DNA from: DATAYA01 sp036272815
GTDB lineage: Bacteria; Pseudomonadota; Alphaproteobacteria; Acetobacterales; Acetobacteraceae
Direction of reading: 5' to 3'
Assembly: GCA_036272815.1 (NCBI GenBank)
Contig: DATAYA010000188.1
Coordinates: 1 to 14,512, forward strand
DNA: 14,512 nt
Positions 1 to 6,334 of this stretch are shown here, one piece after another. Position 1 is the first letter of the stretch. Each line of letters opens with the position of its first letter. The position numbers and the translations under genes are program-made. The notes beneath the pieces are model-generated. The model made no database searches. It saw only the letters and a program-made list of their open reading frames with translations, and had not been told where the DNA came from.

Positions 1-643
1 GGGCGCCGAGGTTTCGGCGCTGCTCGGCCGTATCCCCTCCGCCGTGGGCTACCAGCCGACGCTGTCCACCGACATGGGCGCATTGCAGGAGCGGATCACC
101 AGCACCAAGAAGGGTTCCATCACCTCGGTGCAGGCGATCTATGTGCCCGCCGACGACCTCACCGACCCCGCGCCCGCGACCTCGTTTGCGCATCTCGACG
201 CGACCACCACGCTGTCGCGGCAGATCGCCGAACTCGGCATCTATCCGGCGGTCGATCCGCTGGACAGCACCTCGCGCTCGCTCGATCCGCGCATCGTCGG
301 CGACGAGCACTACACTGTCGCGCGCGAGGTGCAGCGCATCCTGCAGACCTACAAGAGCCTGCAGGACATCATCGCGATCCTTGGAATGGACGAACTCTCC
401 GAGGAGGACAAGCTGGTGGTTGCGCGCGCGCGCAAGATTCAGCGCTTCTTGTCGCAGCCGTTCCATGTCGCCGAGGTGTTCACCGGCTTCCCCGGCATCT
501 TCGTCCCCGTCGCCGACACGATCCGCAGCTTCAAGGAGATCGTCGAGGGCAAGCACGACAGCCTCCCAGAGGCGGCGTTCTACATGGTTGGCACGATCGA
601 GGAAGCGGTGAAGAAGGGCGAGCAGATGAAGGCGACGGCCTGA
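1..643 (+). CDS. atpD: ATP synthase F1 subunit beta, C-terminal part (5' truncated)
   Basis: This is the C-terminal part of the catalytic beta subunit of F1Fo ATP synthase, a peripheral inner-membrane complex that makes ATP from the proton gradient. The open frame runs in from the window edge: codons from base 2 read GAEVSALLGRIPSAVGYQPT, so the GTG at 44 is an internal valine and not a start. Conserved AtpD stretches are visible, including TDMGALQERITSTKKGS, VQAIYVPADDLTDPAPA, the DELSEEDK segment next to the so-called DELSEED lever, and FLSQPFHVAEVFTGFPG near the C-terminus. The Walker A/P-loop lies upstream, outside the window. The stop is TGA at 641-643, and atpC begins 3 bases later, as expected for the end of an atp operon. 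Identification is secure; only the 5' end is missing. Confidence 0.97.
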   Translation, partial: GAEVSALLGRIPSAVGYQPTLSTDMGALQERITSTKKGSITSVQAIYVPADDLTDPAPATSFAHLDATTTLSRQIAELGIYPAVDPLDSTSRSLDPRIVGDEHYTVAREVQRILQTYKSLQDIIAILGMDELSEEDKLVVARARKIQRFLSQPFHVAEVFTGFPGIFVPVADTIRSFKEIVEGKHDSLPEAAFYMVGTIEEAVKKGEQMKATA

Positions 644-646
644 TCC

Positions 647-1054
647 ATGCCGGTCGATCTGGAGATCGTCAGCCCCGAGCGGCTGCTGCTGTCGCGTCCC
701 GTGGACATGGTGGTGGTGCCGGGCACCGAGGGCGACATCGGCGTGCTCCCCGGTCACACGCCGATGATCGTGATGCTGCGCGGCGGCGCCATCTCGCTCT
801 ATGAGGGCGATCGCGTCAGCGAGCAGCTTTTCGTGCTCGGCGGCTTCTGCGAGATCACGCCGGAACGCTGCACCGTGCTCGCCGAGGAGGTGATGCCGCT
901 CGCGGAGGTCTCCAGGGCGGTCGCCGAGCAGCGCATCGCGGAGGCCGAGGCGCAGAGCGCCCGCGTGGACACGAACGACATCGTGGCGGTCGAGGCGGCG
1001 CAAGAGGCGCTTCTGTCCGCCCGCGCCATGCTGGACGCGGCCCAATCTGCGTAG
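647..1054 (+). CDS. atpC: ATP synthase F1 subunit epsilon
   Basis: This encodes the epsilon subunit of F1Fo ATP synthase, part of the central stalk with gamma; in this family the C-terminal helices can restrain ATP hydrolysis. The 135-residue product has the normal length. The N-terminal beta-sandwich is clear: the start MPVDLEIVSPERLLLS, then VVVPGTEGDIGVLPGHTP (about residues 23-40), and the later FVLGGFCEITPERCTVLAEE. The C-terminal part, from about residue 88, is alanine- and glutamate-rich and fits the two-helix domain. The ATG lies 3 bases after the atpD stop, so the two genes are co-transcribed and probably translationally coupled. atpC is normally the last gene of the alphaproteobacterial atp operon. 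A 7-bp inverted repeat follows directly downstream. Confidence 0.96.
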   Translation: MPVDLEIVSPERLLLSRPVDMVVVPGTEGDIGVLPGHTPMIVMLRGGAISLYEGDRVSEQLFVLGGFCEITPERCTVLAEEVMPLAEVSRAVAEQRIAEAEAQSARVDTNDIVAVEAAQEALLSARAMLDAAQSA

Positions 1055-1057
1055 GAT

Positions 1058-1077
1058 GGCCGGCTCAGTGGCCGGCC
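1058..1077. terminator. Hairpin just after atpC, possible atp operon terminator
   Basis: A perfect 7-bp inverted repeat, GGCCGGC (1058-1064) and GCCGGCC (1071-1077), encloses a 6-base loop and begins 3 bases after the atpC stop. No T-run follows, so it is not a classical intrinsic terminator. In GC-rich genomes such hairpins often mark transcript ends or stabilise the 3' end of an mRNA. A second inverted repeat, GCAACC (1123-1128) and GGTTGC (1137-1142), follows 45 bases later. The call is structural only. Confidence 0.4.
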
Positions 1078-1168
1078 GGCAACACTCCGCGACACAAACG
1101 ACACGCGCCCTTCCGGTTTCGGGCAACCTGCGGCACGGTTGCGGGGTTTCTCTCGGTCGGGAACCTGA

Positions 1169-2002
1169 ATGAAGCACTGGCGCATCGAGCAGGTGGCGTG
1201 GGATCGGTTCGACCCTGCGCAGGTCGATCCGGCGATCGTGCCGCTGGTCAAGGCGGCGGCGATGGTCGAACGCAACGGCACCGATTACGCCGTCTATCTG
1301 AAGAACGTGTTCAGCGACGACCCCGACTTCCACCACGCCGCAGACAACTGGGCCGTGGAGGAGGTGCAGCACGGCGACGCGCTCGGGCGCTGGGCGATGC
1401 TGGCCGATCCATCCTTCGACTATCCGACCGCTTTTGCACGCTATCGCGCCGGGTACAAGCTGCCGCTGGAGGTGCTGGCCTCGGTCCGCGGCTCGCGCAC
1501 CGGCGAGCTGATCGCGCGCTGCATGGTCGAGACCGGGACGTCGAGCTACTACACCGCCCTTGGCGAGGCGACCGACGAGCCGGTGCTGCGCGAGGTCTGC
1601 CGCCTGATCGCGGCCGACGAGTACCGCCACTTCAAGCTGTTCTACGACCACATGCGCCGCTATCTCGGGCGCGAGCGGCTCGGGAAGCTCAAGCGCCTGC
1701 GCGTCGCCCTCACCCGCATCAACGAGAGCGAGGACGACGAACTCGCCTTCGCCTTCCATTGCGGCAACGACCCGGAGGGGATGCCGTATGCGCATGAGCG
1801 CTGCATCGCCGCCTACATGGCGCAGGCGATCGGCTTCTACCGCTTCCGCCATGTCGAGCGCGGCATGGGCATGGTGTTCAAGGCGGTCGGGCTGAAGCCG
1901 CGCGGGCGGATGGCGGCGCTTGCGTCGCGCTTCGCATGGCGGATGATGCAGCGGCGGCAGCGGCGGTTCGCGGCGCGTGGCGAGTTGCCCCGCGCCGCTT
2001 GA
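1169..2002 (+). CDS. Ferritin-like diiron protein related to acyl-ACP desaturases
   Basis: The 277-residue soluble protein has the helical ferritin-like diiron fold. Candidate metal ligands fall in the expected order: E34 (AMVERN), E65 and H68 in WAVEEVQHGD, E121 (MVETGTSSYY), and E151 and H154 in IAADEYRHFK. The two EXXH motifs closely resemble the EENRHGD and DEKRHE motifs of the soluble acyl-ACP desaturase family, so a desaturase or another O2-activating diiron enzyme is possible. A ferritin-like storage or detoxification role is the alternative, and the substrate cannot be told from sequence. The C-terminal 40 residues are strongly basic (WRMMQRRQRRFAARG). No signal peptide or membrane segment is seen. 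The ATG at 1169 lacks a strong ribosome binding site. The gene is 114 bp after atpC and probably has its own promoter. Its stop lies inside the first copy of a 27-bp direct repeat. Confidence 0.75.
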   Translation: MKHWRIEQVAWDRFDPAQVDPAIVPLVKAAAMVERNGTDYAVYLKNVFSDDPDFHHAADNWAVEEVQHGDALGRWAMLADPSFDYPTAFARYRAGYKLPLEVLASVRGSRTGELIARCMVETGTSSYYTALGEATDEPVLREVCRLIAADEYRHFKLFYDHMRRYLGRERLGKLKRLRVALTRINESEDDELAFAFHCGNDPEGMPYAHERCIAAYMAQAIGFYRFRHVERGMGMVFKAVGLKPRGRMAALASRFAWRMMQRRQRRFAARGELPRAA

Positions 2003-2052
2003 GCGCCGCCTATTTCACCCCCCCGGCGCCGCTTGAGCGCCGCCTATTTCAC
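1992..2052. repeat. Perfect 27-bp direct repeat at a convergent gene junction
   Basis: Bases 1992-2018 and 2026-2052 are identical over 27 positions, with a 34-bp period and a spacer (2019-2025) of six C and one G. Each copy carries both a TGA in the frame used by the upstream diiron gene and a CTA, which is TAG on the minus strand, matching the end of the NIPSNAP gene. The left gene uses the stop in copy 1 and the right gene the stop in copy 2. Copy 2 also holds a small hairpin, GGCGC (2025-2029) and GCGCC (2037-2041). A tandem duplication of the junction explains this best. Confidence 0.85.
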
Positions 2053-2370
2053 TGACGAGAAGCTGGTCGGCGCCAGGAACGAGTTGACGATGTTGGCGAC
2101 GATCTGCCCGTCGCGCTCGGAAGCTGCGCGCTTCTCGATCCACTCCTTGTCGGCCATGAAGGCGCCCCACAAGCGCTCCCGCTCGGCCATCGAGTCCCAG
2201 GCGAGAAGATAGGTCAGCTCGTGGTTGGATTCGCCCACGAGCGTGGTCCAGAACCCTGCCTGGCGGATGCCGTGCCGTTCCCAGATCTTCAGCGTGGTGT
2301 GCTCGAAGCGATTGAGCAGCGCCGGCAGCCGGCCCGGAAGGCAGCGATAGACGCGCATCTCGTAGATCAT
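2044..2370 (-). CDS. NIPSNAP family protein
   Basis: The 108-residue protein has the dimeric alpha/beta-barrel (ferredoxin-like) fold of the NIPSNAP family. Typical features are the start MIYEMRVYRCLPGRLPALLNR, the central ERHGIRQAGFWTTLVGESNHELTYLLAW (about residues 31-58), and an acidic/basic helix (AERERLWGAFMADKEWIEKR). The frame is open further upstream to 2493, but the ATG at 2370 is chosen because the NIPSNAP domain begins there and a GAAGGGA Shine-Dalgarno sequence precedes it; the upstream extension is unlike the family and overlaps the neighbouring gene. Bacterial NIPSNAP proteins have no settled single reaction and often sit beside catabolic genes. This one is divergent from the BKACE-tcuAB operon (100 bp between starts), so it may belong to the same pathway. 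That link is inference. Confidence 0.85.
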   Translation of the reverse strand: MIYEMRVYRCLPGRLPALLNRFEHTTLKIWERHGIRQAGFWTTLVGESNHELTYLLAWDSMAERERLWGAFMADKEWIEKRAASERDGQIVANIVNSFLAPTSFSSVK

Positions 2371-2470
2371 GGCGATCCCTTCACTTGGTGCGCGTGCAGT
2401 CTGCGGCGGGGCCTCTCGTGCATCAAGACGGCAGCTTGCGTGCGTGGCACGCGGCGGCGATGCTCGACGG
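2371..2470. promoter_or_regulatory. Divergent intergenic region, NIPSNAP / BKACE-tcuAB
   Basis: These 100 bp separate two start codons facing away from each other, so the promoters for both transcripts should lie here or within the adjacent 5' ends. A short inverted repeat, GCGTG (2438-2442) and CACGC (2448-2452) with a 5-base gap, is a possible regulator-binding site. No convincing sigma-70 boxes are visible in this GC-rich stretch, and no regulator gene lies next to it. Confidence 0.4.
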
Positions 2471-3178
2471 ATGATCGTGCAGGCCTGCCTCAACGGCGCG
2501 CGGGCGCCGGGCTTTCATCCGCGCCTGCCGCTCACCGCGGCAGCACTCGCGGAGGACGGGTCCGCCTGTGTCGCGGCAGGCGCTGCCGAGTTGCACATCC
2601 ATCCGCGCGGGCCGGACGGGCGCGAGAGTCTCGGCGCTGCTGCGGTGGGCGAAGCGCTGGACGCGATCCGGGCGCGGCTGCCGGGCACGCTGGTCGGCAT
2701 CTCCACCGGCGCCTGGATCGAGGGCGCGCCCGACGCCACGCTGGCCGCGATCGGCGCTTGGCGCGTCCGGCCCGACTACGCCTCGGTCAACCTCTCGGAG
2801 CCGGACGCGCCGGCGGTGATCGAGCGGCTGCTGCGGCTCGGCGTCGGCATCGAGGCCGGGCTCTGGACCGAAGCGGATGCCGCGCGCCTGGTGCGGCTCG
2901 GGCTTGGCGAGCGAGTGCTCCGGGTGCTGATCGAGCTCGGGCGCACGGAAGCCGCGGAGGCGGAGGCGATCCGCGCCGTGCTCGACCGCGCCGGACTGCG
3001 ACGTCCGCTGCTGCTGCACGGCTCGGGCGGCAATTCCTGGCCGCTGGTCCGGGCGGCGGCGGCGCAGCATCTCTCGACGCGCAGCGGGCTGGAGGACACC
3101 GACCGCCTGCCCGACGGCAGCCTCGCCGCGGATAACGCCGCGCTGGTCACCGAGGCGGTGCGGCTGATGCGCCGCTGA
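2471..3178 (+). CDS. BKACE family beta-keto acid cleavage enzyme (DUF849)
   Basis: The 235-residue protein belongs to the BKACE family, zinc TIM-barrel enzymes that condense a beta-keto acid with acetyl-CoA to release acetoacetate and a new CoA ester; the founding member Kce acts on 3-keto-5-aminohexanoate in lysine fermentation. H42 and H44 in ELHIHPRG match the Kce zinc ligands H46/H48. S78 in GISTGAW matches S82. R204, E208 and D209 in TRSGLEDTD match R226, E230 and D231. The Kce residue E14 appears to be replaced by arginine (R11, NGARAPGFHP), and the protein is shorter than the usual 270-310 residues, so the substrate probably differs. The ATG at 2471 is chosen over an upstream in-frame ATG at 2369 because MIVQACLNGAR is the usual family start. 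The ribosome binding site is weak. tcuA follows after 3 bp. Confidence 0.85.
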   Translation: MIVQACLNGARAPGFHPRLPLTAAALAEDGSACVAAGAAELHIHPRGPDGRESLGAAAVGEALDAIRARLPGTLVGISTGAWIEGAPDATLAAIGAWRVRPDYASVNLSEPDAPAVIERLLRLGVGIEAGLWTEADAARLVRLGLGERVLRVLIELGRTEAAEAEAIRAVLDRAGLRRPLLLHGSGGNSWPLVRAAAAQHLSTRSGLEDTDRLPDGSLAADNAALVTEAVRLMRR

Positions 3179-3181
3179 GGG

Positions 3182-4579
3182 GTGACAGCACCGGACCGCA
3201 TCTGGGACGTGCTGGTGGTTGGCGGCGGCAATGCCGCCCTCTGCGCCGCGATCGCCGCGCGCGAAGCCGGGGCCTCCGTGCTGCTGCTGGAGCACGCGCC
3301 GCGCGCCTTCCGCGGTGGCAACAGCCGCCACACCCGCAACCTGCGCGCGATGCACGCGGCGCCGACCGCAGTGCTCACCGAAGCGTATCTCGAAGACGAG
3401 TTCTGGGACGACCTGTTGCGCGTCACCGGCGGCGAGACGGACGAGGCGCTGGCACGCATGACCATCCGCGCCTCGGCCGAGGCGCTGCCCTGGATGGCGG
3501 CATGCGGCGTGCACTTCCAGCCCTCGCTCACCGGCACGCTCAGCCTCTCGCGCACCAACGCTTTTTTCCTGGGCGGCGGCAAGGCGCTGGTGAACGCGCA
3601 TTACGCGCACGCCGAGCGGCTCGGCGTCGTCGTGCGCTATGACAGCGAGGTGACGCGGCTCGCACTCGACGGTGGCGCGGTGCGCGAAGTGTTCGCCACC
3701 AGCCGCGGCTTTCCGGTGACGGTCCGCGCCCGCACGGTGGTCGCGGCCTCGGGCGGGTTCCAGGCCAACATCGCATGGCTGCGCGAATCCTGGGGCGAGG
3801 CGGCCGACAATTTTCTGATTCGTGGCACACCCTACGCGCAGGGCCGGGTGTTGCGTGACCTGTTGGCGCAGGGGGCGGAGCCGGTCGGCGACCCGACGCA
3901 ATGCCATGCGGTCGCGATCGACGCGCGCGCGCCGCGCTTCGACGGTGGCATCGCAACAAGGCTCGACTGCGTGCCCTTCGGCATCGTCGTCGATCGCGAC
4001 GCGAAGCGCTTCTATGACGAAGGCGAGGACGTCTGGCCGAAGCGCTACGCGATCTGGGGCCGGCTGGTGGCGCAGCGCCCCGGACAGATCGCCTGGTCGA
4101 TCACCGACAGCCGCGCGGAGAGCCTGTTCATGCCGTCGGTGTTCCCGCCGATCCGTGCCGAGACGATCGGTGGCCTGGCGGACGCGCTCGGGCTCGATCC
4201 GACGGCACTCGAGGCGACGGTGCGCGACTACAATGCGGCGGTGCGGCCCGGCGAATTCGATTCCGGCCGCCTCGACTTCTGCCGCACGGAGGGGCTCGAT
4301 CCGCCGAAGACGCACTGGGCGCGCACGATCGAGGCACCGCCCTTCACCGGCTATCCGCTGCGGCCCGGGATCACCTTCACCTATCTCGGCCTGCGCGTGG
4401 ACGCCGGCGCGCGGGTGCAGATGCAGGACCGGCGGCCGGCGGAGAATTTGTTCGCGGCGGGCGAGATCATGGCCGGCAACATCCTCGGCCGCGGTTATCT
4501 CGCGGGGTTCGGCATGACGATCGGCACCGTGTTCGGCCGCATCGCGGGACGGGAGGCAGCACGACATGCCCGAAACTGA
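3182..4579 (+). CDS. tcuA: FAD-dependent tricarballylate dehydrogenase (TcuA-like)
   Basis: This 465-residue flavoprotein belongs to the fumarate reductase/succinate dehydrogenase flavoprotein superfamily. TcuA oxidises tricarballylate to cis-aconitate. The FAD-binding strand-turn-helix is at the N-terminus (DVLVVGGGNAALCAAIAAREAG, with GGG at 14-16), followed by RGGNSRHTRN (44-53), which is typical of TcuA, and the C-terminal FAD-capping stretch ENLFAAGEIMAGNILGRGYL (about 420-439). The length fits TcuA, about 467 residues in Salmonella. The GTG at 3182 lies 3 bp after the BKACE stop with only a poorly spaced GAGG before it, so translation is probably coupled to the upstream gene. The tcuB start overlaps its end by 14 bp. 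Related dehydrogenases acting on other tricarboxylates cannot be excluded, and no TcuC transporter or TcuR regulator is present in the window. Confidence 0.85.
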   Translation: MTAPDRIWDVLVVGGGNAALCAAIAAREAGASVLLLEHAPRAFRGGNSRHTRNLRAMHAAPTAVLTEAYLEDEFWDDLLRVTGGETDEALARMTIRASAEALPWMAACGVHFQPSLTGTLSLSRTNAFFLGGGKALVNAHYAHAERLGVVVRYDSEVTRLALDGGAVREVFATSRGFPVTVRARTVVAASGGFQANIAWLRESWGEAADNFLIRGTPYAQGRVLRDLLAQGAEPVGDPTQCHAVAIDARAPRFDGGIATRLDCVPFGIVVDRDAKRFYDEGEDVWPKRYAIWGRLVAQRPGQIAWSITDSRAESLFMPSVFPPIRAETIGGLADALGLDPTALEATVRDYNAAVRPGEFDSGRLDFCRTEGLDPPKTHWARTIEAPPFTGYPLRPGITFTYLGLRVDAGARVQMQDRRPAENLFAAGEIMAGNILGRGYLAGFGMTIGTVFGRIAGREAARHARN

Positions 4580-5660
4580 AACCGACGCGATCGTCGAGGC
4601 GCGGCGCGAGATGGAGATCTGCAACGCCTGCCGCTACTGCGAGGGCTTCTGCGCCGTGTTCCCGGCGATGGAGCGGCGGCGGGCGTTCGCGGCGGCCGAC
4701 CTGAACTTTCTCGCCAATCTCTGCCACAACTGCCGCGCCTGCTATCACGCCTGCCAGTACGCGCCGCCGCACGAGTTCGGGCTGAACCTGCCGCGCACGC
4801 TCGCAGACCTGCGTGCCGAGACTTATGCGGCCCACGCCTTGCCGCGGCCGCTCGCGGCCCTGTTCCGCCGCAACGGCACCGTGGTCGCGGGCGGCGCCGC
4901 GATCGCCGCGGCACTCGCGCTCATCGTGACGGTGCTGCTGGTGGCACCTGGCCGGCTGTTCGCCGCCCATGTCGGACCGGGTGCCTTCTACGCCGTGATC
5001 CCGCGGGCCGTACTCGTAGGGCTGGCGGGTGCTGCCTTCGTGGCGGCGCTGGTGGCGCTTGGCCTCGCCACACGCGATTTCTGGCATGCGACCGGCGGCG
5101 GGCCGGCGGGGGCGGCAGCCGCCCGCGCGGCCACGCATGACGTGCTGACGCTGCGCAACCTCGGCGGCGGCGGCCACGGCTGCAACGACCGCGGCGAGGC
5201 GTTCAGCATGACCCGTCGACGGCTGCACCACGCAACGTTCTACGGCTTTCTGCTCTGCTTCGCCGCGACCTGCGCCGCCACGATCGCGGCGGACGTGTTC
5301 GGCCGGCCGGCGCCCTATCCGTGGCTCAGCGTGCCGGTGGTGCTGGGCACAGCGGGGGGCGTGCTGCTCGCGATCGGCACCGGCGGCCTCGCATGGCTCC
5401 GCGTCGTGGAAGACCGCGCCCCCACGGCACCCGGCCTGCTTGGCGCCGATTTCGCACTGATCGGCGTGCTGTGGGCACTCGCGGTCTCCGGCCTGCTGCT
5501 GCTGGGCTTCCGCACAACGGCCGCGATGGGCACGCTGCTGGCGCTGCATTTCGGGCTGGTGCTCGCGTTTTTCCTGCTGCTGCCGTTCAGCAAGATGGTC
5601 CACGCGCCGTTCCGCGCCGCCGCCCTGCTCCGCCACGCCCAGGAGTTGCGGGCGCGGTAG
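4566..5660 (+). CDS. tcuB: Tricarballylate utilization Fe-S membrane protein (TcuB-like)
   Basis: TcuB (CitB-like) re-oxidises the FADH2 of TcuA and passes electrons to the membrane quinone pool. The N-terminal domain holds two four-cysteine clusters typical of 4Fe-4S centres: C19, C22, C25, C29 and C53, C56, C59, C63. It is followed by a membrane domain with about six hydrophobic segments, near residues 107-127, 143-166, 223-243, 255-278, 295-314 and 324-341. Histidines at 221, 222 and 346 are candidates for cofactor binding. The 364-residue length matches the family. The ATG at 4566 lies inside the end of tcuA (14-bp overlap) and is preceded by GGGAGG (4551-4556) with 9-base spacing, so the two subunits are co-translated. 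The gene stops 4 bp from the end of the convergent yqhA-like gene. Confidence 0.87.
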   Translation: MPETETDAIVEARREMEICNACRYCEGFCAVFPAMERRRAFAAADLNFLANLCHNCRACYHACQYAPPHEFGLNLPRTLADLRAETYAAHALPRPLAALFRRNGTVVAGGAAIAAALALIVTVLLVAPGRLFAAHVGPGAFYAVIPRAVLVGLAGAAFVAALVALGLATRDFWHATGGGPAGAAAARAATHDVLTLRNLGGGGHGCNDRGEAFSMTRRRLHHATFYGFLLCFAATCAATIAADVFGRPAPYPWLSVPVVLGTAGGVLLAIGTGGLAWLRVVEDRAPTAPGLLGADFALIGVLWALAVSGLLLLGFRTTAAMGTLLALHFGLVLAFFLLLPFSKMVHAPFRAAALLRHAQELRAR

Positions 5661-5664
5661 TCCG

Positions 5665-6222
5665 CTACTTCGGGAGGTCGTCCTCGTGCAGCCCGTGGAC
5701 AAGCCGGTCCATCACCGCCAGCAGCACGGCCACGAGCGCGAACCCCAGCAGCATCGCGAGATGCAGCATCACGTCCGGCCGCGACCGGCCGCTGTCCTTC
5801 ACGTAGGTCTCCAGCAGGCTCACCGCCGCGATCGCGACGATCGTGGAGATCAGCTTGAGCTTGAGTGAGCTGAAGTCGGTGCGATCGAGCCACCGTGGGC
5901 GGTAGCGGTCCGGCGCGTGCGGGAATGGCGATACGAAATTCGAGTATCCCGCCAGCATCACCATCAGCACGACGTTCGCCACCAGCGAGAGATCGACCAG
6001 TGACAGCATCGCGATCACCAGGTCGTCGACCGTGGCCGAGGGCGCGGCGAGCAGCGACGACCCGAGCTTTTGGAGGAACTTGAAGGCGACAACGAGCAGT
6101 GCCACGGCCATGCCGAGATAGAGCGACACCAGCGTCCACCGCGCGCCGAGCAGCAGCGCCTCGATCGCTCCCTCCACCCGCGCCGCGGCGCCGCGCTCCG
6201 CGATCCGAACCTGATCCGACAT
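5665..6222 (-). CDS. YqhA / UPF0114 family inner-membrane protein
   Basis: The 185-residue integral membrane protein matches the YqhA/UPF0114 family (TIGR00645), whose molecular role has not been firmly established. Family-typical stretches are VEGAIEALLLGARWTLVSLYLGM (16-38), VDLSLVANVVLMVMLAGYSNFVS (76-98) and DFSSLKLKLISTIVAIAAVSLLE (116-138). Four membrane segments are visible near 29-50, 68-92, 121-140 and 151-174. The ATG at 6222 (MSDQVRIAER) is preferred over an in-frame upstream codon at 6261 because an AGGGA Shine-Dalgarno sequence lies at good spacing before it and the 13-residue extension looks non-native. The E. coli member has 164 residues, so the size fits. The gene is divergent from the GMC oxidoreductase and runs convergently into tcuB. 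Confidence 0.87.
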   Translation of the reverse strand: MSDQVRIAERGAAARVEGAIEALLLGARWTLVSLYLGMAVALLVVAFKFLQKLGSSLLAAPSATVDDLVIAMLSLVDLSLVANVVLMVMLAGYSNFVSPFPHAPDRYRPRWLDRTDFSSLKLKLISTIVAIAAVSLLETYVKDSGRSRPDVMLHLAMLLGFALVAVLLAVMDRLVHGLHEDDLPK

Positions 6223-6334
6223 CGCACCGTCCCTGTCGCAGCTCTCGCAACCTACGCGCAAGCCGCGGCGCCGGCCACTGCTTGCGGCGCGCGCCGCGCT
6301 GCCGGATCATCCCACCGGCTCCGAAGGACGCGCA
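6223..6334. promoter_or_regulatory. Divergent intergenic region, yqhA-like / GMC oxidoreductase
   Basis: This 112-bp gap lies between two outward-facing start codons and must hold promoters for at least one of them. The GMC gene has a clear ribosome binding site, GAAGGA at 6323-6328, 6 bases before its ATG. The middle is very GC-rich (many GCCGCGGCG-like words) and shows no recognisable sigma-70 or EcfG boxes and no convincing operator. Confidence 0.4.

Noticed and set aside
3219..3461. Alternative plus-strand frames inside tcuA, hisB-hisH and hisF
   Set aside because: Out-of-frame readings of GC-rich coding sequence, dominated by Arg, Ala, Pro and Ser.
2423..4624. Long minus-strand open frame of more than 700 codons opposite BKACE and tcuA
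   Set aside because: Rich in Arg, His, Ala and Gln with no recognisable domain, and fully antisense to well-identified genes. It is a by-product of high GC content.
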